Assembly: GCA_004295045.1 (NCBI GenBank)
Contig: SHND01000059.1
Location: 1 to 64,000 of the forward strand
DNA from: Chloroflexota bacterium
GTDB taxonomy: Bacteria; Chloroflexota; Anaerolineae; UBA4142; SHND01
Length of the DNA: 64,000 bases
Direction: 5' to 3'
How positions within the stretch are numbered: the stretch's first letter is position 1; each line of letters opens with the position of its first letter. Under the pieces are notes generated by a model. That model worked only from the letters and a program-made list of their open reading frames with translations. It was not told the origin of the DNA and did not search any database. Of this stretch, positions 26,936 to 36,030 are shown piece by piece. Made by a program: the position numbers and the translations under genes.

Positions 26936-27784
26936 ATGAACCCCAAGCACCATTTGAAACCGATTCCGAATAAGCGAGTCCAATTCGAAGTGACACCGGC
27001 AAGCGTGGGATGGCGTTACTTGCATTTTCAAGTGCTTACGCTGCGCGCAGGTGATACATTTGCACACGAAACAAATGGCAACGAAGTCGCGCTGACCACG
27101 CTGAAAGGGCGCGCGCGCGTAAATGCAGCGGGGCAGAATTTTGATTTGGCGCGACGCGATGTGTTTCAAGAAATGGCGCACGTGTTGTACGTGCCGCCGC
27201 ATCAAACGCTTACGCTTTATGCGGAAAGTGATTTTGAATGTGCGTTGGGCGGCGCGCCCGCAGAGGGAAAATATCCGACGCGTTTGTTTTTGCCAAATGA
27301 AATGCGCCGAGAATTGCGCGGCGGCGGCGCGGCAACGCGGCAGGTCAATCATTTGCTCGCCTATCCGCTGCCTGCCGAACGCTTGATTTTATACGACGCG
27401 TATGTGCCGGGCGGAATGTGGGCAGGGTATCCGCCGCATTGTCACGATGGTTATGCGGGTTCGCCGTACTTGGAAGAAACGTACTATTATCGCATCACGC
27501 CCGAGAACGGTTTTGCAATTCACCGCAACTATTGTTGCGATTCCGATTTTGATGAACTGTTCACCGTGCGCGACGGCGAACTCGTTCTTGTCACACAAGG
27601 ATTTCATCCCGTCGCGACCGCGCCCGGCTCGAACGTTTATTTTTTGAATTATCTCGCGGGTGAATTGTACGATGATGCGCGCGCAACGCCGCCGTACGAT
27701 GATCCCGCGTATGCGTGGCTAAAAACGAATTGGCAGGGTAACGCGCTCGCTTTGCCAATGTTCAAAGAAACACAAGAAATTTAA
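26936..27784 (+). CDS. iolB: 5-deoxy-glucuronate isomerase
   Basis: A 282-residue bicupin isomerase that converts 5-deoxy-glucuronate to 5-dehydro-2-deoxygluconate, the substrate of IolC. Cupin metal-site residues are visible in GYPPHCHDGY with a downstream EETYYYRITPENGFAIHRNY and an N-terminal cupin half (FAHETNGNEVALTTLKG). The length and motifs fit the IolB/KduI family. It is the last gene of the inositol run, 31 bp after iolE, with GAGGATTGAG as ribosome site, and is followed by a bidirectional terminator. Confidence 0.9.
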   Translation: MNPKHHLKPIPNKRVQFEVTPASVGWRYLHFQVLTLRAGDTFAHETNGNEVALTTLKGRARVNAAGQNFDLARRDVFQEMAHVLYVPPHQTLTLYAESDFECALGGAPAEGKYPTRLFLPNEMRRELRGGGAATRQVNHLLAYPLPAERLILYDAYVPGGMWAGYPPHCHDGYAGSPYLEETYYYRITPENGFAIHRNYCCDSDFDELFTVRDGELVLVTQGFHPVATAPGSNVYFLNYLAGELYDDARATPPYDDPAYAWLKTNWQGNALALPMFKETQEI

Positions 27785-27887
27785 GATTTCATTCCGCGTT
27801 TCACACTTCGCTTGTCGCGTTTGAAAATGCTTCTGGAACCGGGGACAAATTTCCGATTCGTTGATGACAAAGGCGAGAGCCGAAAAT

Positions 27888-27922
27888 AAAAAATCGCAGG
27901 CGTTCGGCGCCCGCGATTTTTT
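27888..27922. terminator. Bidirectional intrinsic terminator
   Basis: AAAAAATCGC (27888-27897) and GCGATTTTTT (27913-27922) flank a GGCG-TTCG-GCGCC stem-loop. A-rich and T-rich arms make it work on both strands, ending iolB and the convergent minus-strand oxidoreductase gene. Confidence 0.88.
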
Positions 27923-28940
27923 ATTTCAGCATAATCGGTTGCTTGAGACGCAATGCTTCCATTACTCCCGCCTGTGCAAGGGCTGTGGGGAGGACGCGGC
28001 GCGGCGACGTATCCGGTTCGCGTCCCGTGCGCGCGCAATCCACAAAGTGTTGCAGTGATGAAACGAACGCACCCGTAACTTTACCGTCAATGATGTCTGC
28101 GGTATGCGCGCCGATGAACTCGATTTTTTGTCCGCCGCGCGCGTTGAATATTTCTGCCGTGCGCGTGCGATTGTTGTACGTCAGCGCGCCCGCGTCGCCG
28201 ATGATTTGCAAGAAACCATCCGCAATGCGCGGGTACGTATTCGGGTGAATCCACGAGGAATGGAAATTTGCAATCACGTCATCGCCGAACTGCAGCAGCG
28301 CATTCAAACCATCGTGTACCGGAATGCCATGTGCGTCGAGCGTGCCGCGCGTCTCTTGCGCCATTACGCTCACCGGGTCAACGCCGACGAACCAATGCAC
28401 AAGATCAAGGTCATGACTCGTCATGAAATAAAGGGGTGAAGTGTCTTGAGACCAGCTGCGAATCATGTTCATTGGCACGGAAATGTTGTCGTGCTTGAGC
28501 GAGAGAATCATGCGCGGCGTGCCAATGTCGCCGCGCGCAAGCGCGTTGTGAATCCAAATGTGATCGGTCACAAAGCGTTGACTAAAATTGACCATCACCG
28601 TTCGATCTGATTGTGCGGCGGCGTCAACAATCGCGCGTGCATCGTCCGCGTTCGTCGCGAGCGGTTTTTCTTGCAGCACATGTTTGCCCGCCGCAAGCGC
28701 AGCCAGTACGGGTTCGCGATGCAAATGGTCAGGCGTCGCAACCGAGACCGCGTCCAGTTCCGTCTCTGCCAGCATCGCGGTGTAATCCGAAAATGCGCGC
28801 GCGTTGTACGGCTCTGCGGTACTGGCCGCGCGGGCGGCATCGAGATCGCACACTGCGACCAGTTCCGTTTCGGCAAGTTCATGCCACACGCGCGCATGAC
28901 GCGAACCGAGAATGCCCGCGCCAATGACTCCAACCTTCAT
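27921..28940 (-). CDS. Gfo/Idh/MocA family oxidoreductase
   Basis: A 339-residue NAD(P)-dependent enzyme. The nucleotide-binding motif VGVIGAGILGSRHAR begins at residue 3, the catalytic Lys lies in LQEKPLATN, and the substrate-domain His-Asp context is MTSHDLDLVHW. The start at 28940 is chosen because it overlaps the permease stop as ATGA and the Rossmann strand begins immediately; the longer frame is rejected. It is the last gene of the minus-strand sugar transporter operon and probably oxidises or epimerises an imported amino sugar or uronate. The exact substrate is unknown. Confidence 0.85.
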   Translation of the reverse strand: MKVGVIGAGILGSRHARVWHELAETELVAVCDLDAARAASTAEPYNARAFSDYTAMLAETELDAVSVATPDHLHREPVLAALAAGKHVLQEKPLATNADDARAIVDAAAQSDRTVMVNFSQRFVTDHIWIHNALARGDIGTPRMILSLKHDNISVPMNMIRSWSQDTSPLYFMTSHDLDLVHWFVGVDPVSVMAQETRGTLDAHGIPVHDGLNALLQFGDDVIANFHSSWIHPNTYPRIADGFLQIIGDAGALTYNNRTRTAEIFNARGGQKIEFIGAHTADIIDGKVTGAFVSSLQHFVDCARTGREPDTSPRRVLPTALAQAGVMEALRLKQPIMLK

Positions 28941-29815
28941 CCCTTGAGCGCTCCCATTCGCACACCTTCGATAAAATATTTTTGAAAGAGCAAAAAGAAA
29001 ATAATCATCGGAATGGCGGCGAGCGCGGCGCCGGAAAAAATGATGCCCCAATCAGTCATGAATTCACCTTGCAGATTGGCAACACCAACCGTGAGCGTGT
29101 AATTTTGCGGTTTGTTCAGCGCAATGACGGGCCATAGAAAATCGTTCCAACTGCGCACAAAGGTAAAAATCGCGAGCGCGGCGACGGCGGGACGCGAGAG
29201 TGGAAAAATGACATAGCGAAACACGCCAAATTCGGAACAGCCGTCAATCCGTGCGGCATCTTCGAGTTCGGAGGGCAAGGTTTGAATGTATTGCCGCATC
29301 AAGAAAATGCCAAAGACCCACGCGGTGCCCGGCAGAATCAACGCCCACAACGAATCAATCAAGCCGAGTTGACGATTGATAATGTAGAGCGGAATAAAGG
29401 TGACGTGAATTGGAATCATCAGCGTCGAGAGAATCAACACAAAAAGGAGATTGCGTCCGGGAAAACGCTTTTTCGCAAAAGCATAGCCCGCCATCGTATC
29501 GCAAATCACATGAAACGCTGTGACCGCGAACGCAACAATCAAGCTGTTCAACATCCAATTCAAATAAAATTTATTGTTGACGAGGAGGCGCTCAAAATTG
29601 TCGAGCTTGAAGGCGGGGACGAGAATCGGCGTCAGCGGCGGTGTCGAGGTGATGGGCGTGAACGCATTCGCAAAGAGCCAGTACATGGGAAACAACGCGA
29701 TGATCGTCGTCACAATCAAAACGAACCACGCCAGCACGCGATAGCCGTTAAATGTAAAACGGCGGTGCGCCGATTTACTCTCTATTTTCGGAAAAATTTC
29801 CGTATTCGTTGTCAT
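28937..29815 (-). CDS. Carbohydrate ABC transporter permease (MalG family)
   Basis: A 292-residue inner-membrane permease with about six membrane spans, including an N-terminal span near residues 27-50. The coupling EAA loop is EDAARIDGCSEFGVFRYVI, and the C-terminus FLLFQKYFIEGVRMGALKG is typical of MalG/UgpE proteins. It pairs with the MalF-type permease 10 bp upstream in the same operon and overlaps the oxidoreductase start. No ATPase gene lies next to it; Chloroflexota and Firmicutes sugar importers often share a general MsmK-like ATPase encoded elsewhere. Confidence 0.9.
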   Translation of the reverse strand: MTTNTEIFPKIESKSAHRRFTFNGYRVLAWFVLIVTTIIALFPMYWLFANAFTPITSTPPLTPILVPAFKLDNFERLLVNNKFYLNWMLNSLIVAFAVTAFHVICDTMAGYAFAKKRFPGRNLLFVLILSTLMIPIHVTFIPLYIINRQLGLIDSLWALILPGTAWVFGIFLMRQYIQTLPSELEDAARIDGCSEFGVFRYVIFPLSRPAVAALAIFTFVRSWNDFLWPVIALNKPQNYTLTVGVANLQGEFMTDWGIIFSGAALAAIPMIIFFLLFQKYFIEGVRMGALKG

Positions 29816-29825
29816 AGCTCAATTC

Positions 29826-30722
29826 TCAATACTCTACGTCACTGCGCAGCGCGCGAAATTGAAAGAACGCAATCGCTGCAATCATCCCAAAGAGGACAAA
29901 CGCTTGCGCGGAGGCAATGCCGAAATCAAATTCTTTGAAACCGTTCGCGTAAATTTGCGTGACGATGGTTTGGGTCGCGTTGCCTACGCCGCTCGGCACC
30001 ATGACATAGATGCGTTCGAATACTTCAAAACTCGCGATTGTGTACAACACTACGAGATAGAGCGTGGTGGATTTTACGAGCGGCACTGTAATGTGCCACC
30101 ATTTTTGGATTGGGTTTGCGCCATCGAGGTCTGCCGCTTCGTAATATTCTAGCGGGATACTGCCCATCGCCGCGCTGAACAAAACGATAGCCGTTGCGGG
30201 AATGGTGAGGATGGCGGACAGTGTGATACTTGTGAGCGCAATGTCGGGGTCGGAGAGCCAGCGAATCGGAGGCAGACCAAACATGCGCGTGAGATACGTG
30301 GCAAAGCCCCACTGCGCGTTAAAAATATACGCCCACGTCAAACCGATGATCAGCGCGCTTGTCACAGCGGGCAAATAGTACGCCGCGCGAAAAAAGGTGC
30401 GCATATAGTTTGCCAGCGGTTGAATGAGAGACGCGATCATCAAGCCGATCAAGATGTTCGCGGTGACAGTAAATAGAGTATAGACGAGCGTATTGCGAAT
30501 CGAGATGAGAAAGATGCCATTCAGCATCGTGAACGCCTGCGCGTAATTCGCATAAATTGGCGTCACCCACGTGCCGCCGCGCGCGAGACTGTATTTTTGA
30601 AAAGAGATGACGAGTGACCAAAGAACGGGGATCAGCGTAAAGAGCGCGAACGTGAGGAGACTGGGGAGAATAAATAGATAACTCCAGCCATACTTTTTTG
30701 CAAAGGTTCGAATCGAACTCAT
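29826..30722 (-). CDS. Carbohydrate ABC transporter permease (MalF/UgpA family)
   Basis: A 298-residue inner-membrane protein with six predicted spans, the first at about residues 15-38 (FILPSLLTFALFTLIPVLW). The EAA loop is EAADLDGANPIQKWWHITV. ATG 30722 is preferred because the family usually begins shortly before the first span; an upstream TTG at 30737 is possible. It forms the transmembrane pore with the MalG-type partner and receives solute from the lipoprotein encoded upstream. Confidence 0.88.
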   Translation of the reverse strand: MSSIRTFAKKYGWSYLFILPSLLTFALFTLIPVLWSLVISFQKYSLARGGTWVTPIYANYAQAFTMLNGIFLISIRNTLVYTLFTVTANILIGLMIASLIQPLANYMRTFFRAAYYLPAVTSALIIGLTWAYIFNAQWGFATYLTRMFGLPPIRWLSDPDIALTSITLSAILTIPATAIVLFSAAMGSIPLEYYEAADLDGANPIQKWWHITVPLVKSTTLYLVVLYTIASFEVFERIYVMVPSGVGNATQTIVTQIYANGFKEFDFGIASAQAFVLFGMIAAIAFFQFRALRSDVEY

Positions 30723-30761
30723 AGGAAAAAGGACCAATCAGCGCGCCGTGAAAGAGATTAG

Positions 30762-30811
30762 AGTATGGCGCACTCGCGCTTCTGTTTGAATTGCACAGAA
30801 TGCGCCATACT
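30762..30811 (-). terminator. Hairpin between binding-protein and permease genes
   Basis: AGTATGGCGCA (30762-30772) and TGCGCCATACT (30801-30811) form a perfect 11-bp stem with a 28-base loop. It lies between the stop of the binding protein and the permease start on the minus strand, a usual place for a partial terminator or mRNA-stabilising hairpin that keeps binding protein in excess. Confidence 0.6.
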
Positions 30812-30831
30812 TTTTGCTTGTTCAGTTTTAC

Positions 30832-32283
30832 TTATTGCGGTTGAACGCCGAGATAGCCCGCGGCTTCGGTCGCAATTCGATCCATCGCTTCACCGGGTTT
30901 TGCTTTGCCGAAAATAATATTTTGATATTCGGGGTGGAATAACCGGGTGAACTTTGCCCAATCCACGACAAGGGGTGTGATCCACATGTCCGGCAGTACG
31001 GGCAGGAATTTGTCGAGCGGGTCAACGACCTTGACCGATTTGCGCGCGCCGGGGGCGAGATAGAATCCCGTTGGCACGTTGCTGCCCGGCGGCACGTCTT
31101 CTTGCACTTCGGAGCTGGTGAGATAGCGCCCCAGATCCATTGCCGCCAGACGCTTGGCTTCGTCCGTTTGTTTTGCAACGGCGATCAAACCGACCGCGCC
31201 GACTGTCAACTTGTTGCCATTGAATGTCGGGAGCGGATAGATTTCAAAGTTGATATTTTGCCCTTTGAGCGTCGGCGAAAAACCGGTCGCATCTACAACC
31301 ATTCCAATCTGCTTGTTGATGAAACCGCCTTTGACGTCCGAATCTTTCATCGAGCCAAAGTCGGGTGGGGTTACTTTGTCCACCAGTGCGAGATCGGCGA
31401 TGCGCTGCAGACCCGCTTTGGCGGCATCCGAATCATAACCGTACTTGCCATCGCTGTTGATGGCGCGCACGCTCGGATCCTGATTCATCCAGAGACCCCA
31501 TGTATTGATGACGCCGGGATCTACAAAGCCGCTAAAGCCATAGACCTGATCACCGTTGGCGCGCTTGAAGGTCAGCTTCTTTGCCGTATCTACGAATTGT
31601 TCCCACGTCCAATCTTTTGGCGGCAACGGGACATTCGCTTCGGCGAAAACATCTTTGTTCAAATACATGCCCATCGGCACAACCCAGAGGGGCCAGGCGA
31701 ACGCCTTGCCGTCCTTGACGCGCGTCACGTCGAGTACGTTTGGCAGAATGTCTGCCTTGTCCGCATCCGTCAGATAGTTGTCAATCGGCTCAACCAAGTC
31801 GTCGGCAACAAAACCGGGCAGGCGGTCGGAAGGCAGCCGCAATAGGTCAATCCCTTGACCGCTTTGCAGCGCGGTTTGCAGTTTGGTGAACCCTTCGTCG
31901 TTCGGCGGATAGCCGGTGATTTCGACTTTGATGTCAGGGTTATCTTTTTGGAATTGTTCCACCGCGTTGTCAAACGGATTCGCAAAGGCGTTGCCGGGCG
32001 TGTAACCCAACACCCACAGATTCAACGTGCCTTTATAGTCGCTGCTGCTCTTGCGAATGCCGCCTTTCGCTTCACGTTCGACAGTAGGTTTCGGCGTGGG
32101 GACGGCGGTTGCTTGACTGGAAGCTGCGGTTGGTTGTGCCGCCGCAGTCGTAGGTTGCCCCGCCGCCGCAGTGGGTGGAGCCGATGTGGGTTGGGCGGCA
32201 GGCGTTGCGCACGCGGCAAGCGCGAGCATTGCCACCAACAACAATCCGAGTAAAACAAAACTGGTTCGTTTCTTACTTGTCAT
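30832..32283 (-). CDS. Sugar ABC transporter substrate-binding lipoprotein (family 1)
   Basis: A 483-residue extracytoplasmic binding protein. A signal peptide ends in LALAAC with the lipid-carrying Cys at residue 25, followed by a long Ala/Pro/Thr/Gln linker (about 26-75). The mature protein has the UgpB/MalE-type features GTLNLWVLGYTPG, QFQKDNPDIKVEITGYP and WPLWVVPMGMYLNKDVF. The AGGAGGAGAA site decides ATG 32283. Its position after AnmK and NamZ and before two permeases suggests it takes up peptidoglycan-derived sugars or disaccharides, though the binding site cannot be read from sequence. Confidence 0.87.
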   Translation of the reverse strand: MTSKKRTSFVLLGLLLVAMLALAACATPAAQPTSAPPTAAAGQPTTAAAQPTAASSQATAVPTPKPTVEREAKGGIRKSSSDYKGTLNLWVLGYTPGNAFANPFDNAVEQFQKDNPDIKVEITGYPPNDEGFTKLQTALQSGQGIDLLRLPSDRLPGFVADDLVEPIDNYLTDADKADILPNVLDVTRVKDGKAFAWPLWVVPMGMYLNKDVFAEANVPLPPKDWTWEQFVDTAKKLTFKRANGDQVYGFSGFVDPGVINTWGLWMNQDPSVRAINSDGKYGYDSDAAKAGLQRIADLALVDKVTPPDFGSMKDSDVKGGFINKQIGMVVDATGFSPTLKGQNINFEIYPLPTFNGNKLTVGAVGLIAVAKQTDEAKRLAAMDLGRYLTSSEVQEDVPPGSNVPTGFYLAPGARKSVKVVDPLDKFLPVLPDMWITPLVVDWAKFTRLFHPEYQNIIFGKAKPGEAMDRIATEAAGYLGVQPQ

Positions 32284-32375
32284 TCTTCTCCTCCTGAAAT
32301 TTTTCGTACGTGTGATTACTTGCTGAATCTTTTGTCGCTTGTGAGTTCCTCCTTTCACGCGCTGAACCGCAAAGT

Positions 32376-33530
32376 TTATTTGGATGCAAGTTCTTGCCAG
32401 TTTCGTCCCGGCGTGATCTCACCCAGAATGACTGGATGGCGCGCGCCTGTCGCACTTGGTAAATTTGATGGACGCCCATGCCATGTTTCAAAAGCCATGA
32501 GCGCAAAGGCAAATGCTTCTTTGGCGTCGCCGGGAATCCCGAACTCGTCAATCCGCCGCACCGGAATTTTGGAATCCAATTGCGCGTCAAGCATTGCCAA
32601 CAGCGTTGGATTTTTCGCGCCGCCGCCGGACACAATCACTTCCTCTGGCATCGTCGGCAAGAACGCGCGATACGAGTCGGCGATAGACTTGGCGGTCAGC
32701 ATTGTCACCGTTGCCACGATATCCTCTGCTTTCAAGCCGCGTGCAGTAGCTGCGCTCCACAGCTGCTCTCCAAACGGAGAACCAAATACCTCGCGTCCGG
32801 TGGTTTTCGGTGGCAGCAGTTTGAAATAAGGATGCTCCAACAATTCTGCCAGCCAATCCGCGTCCACTTGCCCTCGTGCAGCCATCGCGCCATCGCGGTC
32901 AAAATGAAATGCGTTGTTGGTCGCGCGGCGCACCGCATCGTCAATCAAAACATTTCCCGGGCCCGAATCAAACGCCAACACATTGTCGGGGTGTTGCGCA
33001 GGCAGCCAAGTTGCGTTCGCGATGCCGCCAATATTTTGCAACGCGCGATTTTTTTGCGGATGAGTAAATAATCGCGCGTCCAGAAACGACACCAGCGGTG
33101 CGCCGTGTCCACCGGCTGCCATGTCACGCGCGCGAAAATTGCTGATGGTCGTGATGCCCGTGCGTTCTGCAATCACAGCAGCGGAACCAATTTGCAGTGT
33201 CGAATGCTGCGGAATATGCCACACCGTTTGCCCATGATTGCCAATGAGGTCAATCTGTTCAGAATCCAGCTTGGCGGCGCGAATTACCTGCCGCGCGGCA
33301 TCCGAATAAATTTCGCCTAATTCAAAATTCAAAGCGCAGAGTCGGTCCACCGTTCCCGCATCTGCCCGCACGCACGCGAGAATTTCTTGGTGCAAGGCGG
33401 TGGGAAAAGGAATGTGAACGTGCGCGAGCAGCTCCCATTGCAGCGCGGGACTGCTATTATTTTCAAAGCGCACAGCTACCGCGTCAATACCATCGGTAGA
33501 TGTACCCGACATCATTCCAACAACAATCAT
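32376..33530 (-). CDS. anmK: Anhydro-N-acetylmuramic acid kinase
   Basis: A 384-residue kinase of the ASKHA fold that opens 1,6-anhydroMurNAc and phosphorylates it to MurNAc-6-phosphate. The AnmK signature GMMSGTSTDGID begins at residue 5; further conserved blocks are LIGNHGQTVWH, FRARDMAAGGHGAPLV, AFDSGPGNVLIDD and EVIVSGGGAKN. ATG 33530 is chosen so the signature strand begins at once; a start six residues upstream (33548) is possible. The product is the substrate of MurQ, encoded divergently 1.6 kb away. The adjacent NamZ and sugar importer complete a wall-sugar salvage group. Confidence 0.93.
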   Translation of the reverse strand: MIVVGMMSGTSTDGIDAVAVRFENNSSPALQWELLAHVHIPFPTALHQEILACVRADAGTVDRLCALNFELGEIYSDAARQVIRAAKLDSEQIDLIGNHGQTVWHIPQHSTLQIGSAAVIAERTGITTISNFRARDMAAGGHGAPLVSFLDARLFTHPQKNRALQNIGGIANATWLPAQHPDNVLAFDSGPGNVLIDDAVRRATNNAFHFDRDGAMAARGQVDADWLAELLEHPYFKLLPPKTTGREVFGSPFGEQLWSAATARGLKAEDIVATVTMLTAKSIADSYRAFLPTMPEEVIVSGGGAKNPTLLAMLDAQLDSKIPVRRIDEFGIPGDAKEAFAFALMAFETWHGRPSNLPSATGARHPVILGEITPGRNWQELASK

Positions 33531-33823
33531 TTCAATGTTCGCGAACAAAAACTATTTACGTTGCTCGATCTGGTGTTCAGTTGTGAGGTCGTTTGACGGA
33601 ACAGCGGGGTCGCGCTTTGGCGATGTGAGTCACACACGCGCAAGGGTTTTGGCTCTGCGGCGGGAACACAAAAGGCGTGGGGAACTCGCTCCAAAGTGGA
33701 AACAGGCATCGTCGTTGAATTACCTTGTTGTTCCAAGAGCCAAGAAAGAAATCAATCTGAACGAGGGTTAGACGGTCAAAACTATAATGGTGCGCGGGAA
33801 ATTTGTCAATCGGATGCCGCAAA

Positions 33824-34981
33824 TCAGGCATAGAGCAAAATGGGCGCGCACGATTCGCGGAATCGTCGCGTAATTGTCTCCCAGTCCGCAACAATCTCTT
33901 TCACCGGTACCTCTGCGCTCAATCCTTGGCGCACGCGCGCTGTCCCGCACAACAAATCGAGATGCGGCGGCGCGCCCTCCCAACTGGTGGCAAGAAATTC
34001 AAAGCGTTCGCGATTCTGCGCGCGACATTCTGCAATGAGATGCAGTCCGGTATAAACGGGGCGAAACTCGTTGCGATTCGTAATATGGACTTGTACGCCG
34101 CCGCATTTCAGCCCACGATGTTTCGAGTCGCTCGGCACAAAAGCATGGGCGCGAAAAACGACACCGGGCAAATCAAGCCGATTCAGAGACTGCGCCAGCG
34201 CGTAACCATCCAGCCACGGCGCGCCAATGATTTCAAATGGTAACGCGGTCCCTCGCCCTTCCGACACATTGGTGCCTTCGAGCAAACAAGTGCCGGGATA
34301 CGTGAGCGCAGTCGAAAAATGTGGCATCGCGGGGGAAAGCGGAATCCACGGCAGACCCGTTTCGTCAAACCACATCGCGCGCTGCCAACCGCGCATCGGC
34401 ACAACAGTGAGTGAAACATCGAGTTGAAAAGTGTGTACAATCAATCGCGCAATTTCGCCGGTGGTCAAGGCGTGGCGAATTGGGACGCGCAGTTGACTGA
34501 TGAACGATTCCAATCCATCATCCACCAGCGGTCCTTCCATTTGTGTACCATTGAGTGGATTCGGACGGTCCAACACAATCAATTCTTTATTGGCGTCCGC
34601 CGCCGCGCGCAGCACATATTCCAACGTACTGATAAAAGTATAAAAGCGCGCGCCGACATCTTGCATCTCAAAAACCAAAACATCCACTTGATTCAACGCG
34701 GAGGAATTTGGTTCTTTAAATTCGCCGTACAAACTATAGATGGGCAAGTTCCTGCGCGAATCATTCTCATCGGGCATCGGCGTCGCATCCGCGCCTGCGC
34801 CGTCAAAACCATGTTCGGGCGCAAAGAGCGCGGTGACCGAAATCCTGTGCTCTAAAAATAAATCAACGTTCGATCTAAAATCCGGCGTAATCGCGGCGGC
34901 GTGTGTGACGAGCCCGACGCGGCGTCCTTTTAGCATATCTTGATGTGTGCGCAAAAACGACTGCAATCCCAATTCAATCAT
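33824..34981 (-). CDS. namZ: DUF1343 exo-beta-N-acetylmuramidase
   Basis: A 385-residue member of the DUF1343/NamZ family, which removes MurNAc from the non-reducing end of peptidoglycan fragments. Conserved blocks include GLVTHAAAITPDFRSNVD, LFAPEHGFDGAGADA, VLVFEMQDVGARFYTFIST, LDRPNPLNG and LEGTNVSEGRGTALPFE. I see no signal peptide (MIELGLQSFLRTHQDML), so it may act in the cytoplasm on imported muropeptide sugars, or the true start lies elsewhere. It heads the minus-strand operon that includes AnmK and the ABC importer, and faces murQ across a shared promoter region. Confidence 0.9.
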   Translation of the reverse strand: MIELGLQSFLRTHQDMLKGRRVGLVTHAAAITPDFRSNVDLFLEHRISVTALFAPEHGFDGAGADATPMPDENDSRRNLPIYSLYGEFKEPNSSALNQVDVLVFEMQDVGARFYTFISTLEYVLRAAADANKELIVLDRPNPLNGTQMEGPLVDDGLESFISQLRVPIRHALTTGEIARLIVHTFQLDVSLTVVPMRGWQRAMWFDETGLPWIPLSPAMPHFSTALTYPGTCLLEGTNVSEGRGTALPFEIIGAPWLDGYALAQSLNRLDLPGVVFRAHAFVPSDSKHRGLKCGGVQVHITNRNEFRPVYTGLHLIAECRAQNRERFEFLATSWEGAPPHLDLLCGTARVRQGLSAEVPVKEIVADWETITRRFRESCAPILLYA

Positions 34982-35048
34982 CTCTCGCGTTTTCCTTCGT
35001 GGCGCGGCAAATCTACAGTTTGTCTTACAACAATAAGGTCGCCAATGC

Positions 35049-35071
35049 AGTGCAAATTTGAAATTTGCACT
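35049..35071. promoter_or_regulatory. Perfect 23-bp palindrome in the namZ-murQ divergent region
   Basis: AGTGCAAATTT and AAATTTGCACT flank a single central base, giving an 11-1-11 perfect palindrome about 36 bp upstream of murQ and 68 bp upstream of namZ. The symmetry and position suggest the operator of a dimeric regulator (for example RpiR-, LacI- or GntR-type) controlling both directions. No regulator gene is visible nearby. Confidence 0.65.
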
Positions 35072-35106
35072 ACGAATTCATTTCAACGTAGCAGAGGTCA
35101 TTTCTG

Positions 35107-36030
35107 ATGTCAACCCAAACTGCTTTGAACTCCGCCGCTGCTTTTTTCCCGCTCACCGAAACAAACAATCCGCGCACCGCTGATATTGACACGCGCTCAA
35201 CGCGTGAAATTGTGCAACTCATCAATGCAGAAGATGCGGTCGTGATTCAAGCTGTGTCCGCCGAATTGGATGCGATTGCAGCGGCGGTGGATGCAATTTA
35301 TGCGCGCATGGTGGAGGGCGGGCGCTTGATTTATGTTGGCGCGGGTACATCCGGACGTCTCGGCGTTGTGGATGCGAGCGAGATGCCTCCGACTTTTAGC
35401 GTGCCGCCAGGGCTGGTGATTGGTTTGATTGCGGGCGGCGAACAAGCAATGTTTCGCGCGGTCGAAGGCGCAGAGGACAAACCGGAATTGGGGGGGGCTG
35501 ACATTGCGCGCCTGAATGTTACAGCAAAAGATTCGGTCGTCGGCATTGCTGCGAGCGGACGCACGCCGTACGTGATTGGCGCGTTGGAGGAAGCGAACGC
35601 GCGCGGCGCGTTGACGATTAGTCTTGCCTGCGCCAAGCCCGCGCCAATCCATGACGTTGCCCGGCTCAACCTCGCGCCGCTGACCGGTCCCGAAGTGATC
35701 GAGGGCTCTACGCGCATGAAAGCAGGGACAGCGACAAAATTGATATTGAATATGCTCAGCACCGCGCTCATGATAAAACTTGGAAAAACGTACGGCAACC
35801 TCATGGTTGATTTGCAGCCAACAAATCAAAAACTGCGCGCACGCGCGCGTCGCATTGTAGAGCGCGTGACGGGATTATCCGCAAATCAAGCGCAAAGTCT
35901 GCTGGATCAATGCGGGGATGTAAAAACCGCAATCGTCACGCATCAAGCAGGCGTATCTCCGCAACAAGCGCGCGACCGTTTGGAACGCGCACGCGGTTCG
36001 GTGCGGCGCGCACTGGATGATGTGGCATGA
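35107..36030 (+). CDS. murQ: N-acetylmuramic acid 6-phosphate etherase
   Basis: A 307-residue SIS-domain lyase that cleaves the lactyl ether of MurNAc-6-phosphate to give GlcNAc-6-phosphate and lactate. The sugar-phosphate site YVGAGTSGRLGVVDASEMPP is clear. Glu92 (SEMPP) and Glu123 (GAED) are 31 residues apart, the same spacing as the two catalytic glutamates of E. coli MurQ. Further family blocks are GIAASGRTPYVIGAL and GSTRMKAGTATK. The length is typical. It overlaps the next gene by 4 bp (ATGA). An 8-base G run lies at 35490-35497. Confidence 0.95.
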   Translation: MSTQTALNSAAAFFPLTETNNPRTADIDTRSTREIVQLINAEDAVVIQAVSAELDAIAAAVDAIYARMVEGGRLIYVGAGTSGRLGVVDASEMPPTFSVPPGLVIGLIAGGEQAMFRAVEGAEDKPELGGADIARLNVTAKDSVVGIAASGRTPYVIGALEEANARGALTISLACAKPAPIHDVARLNLAPLTGPEVIEGSTRMKAGTATKLILNMLSTALMIKLGKTYGNLMVDLQPTNQKLRARARRIVERVTGLSANQAQSLLDQCGDVKTAIVTHQAGVSPQQARDRLERARGSVRRALDDVA

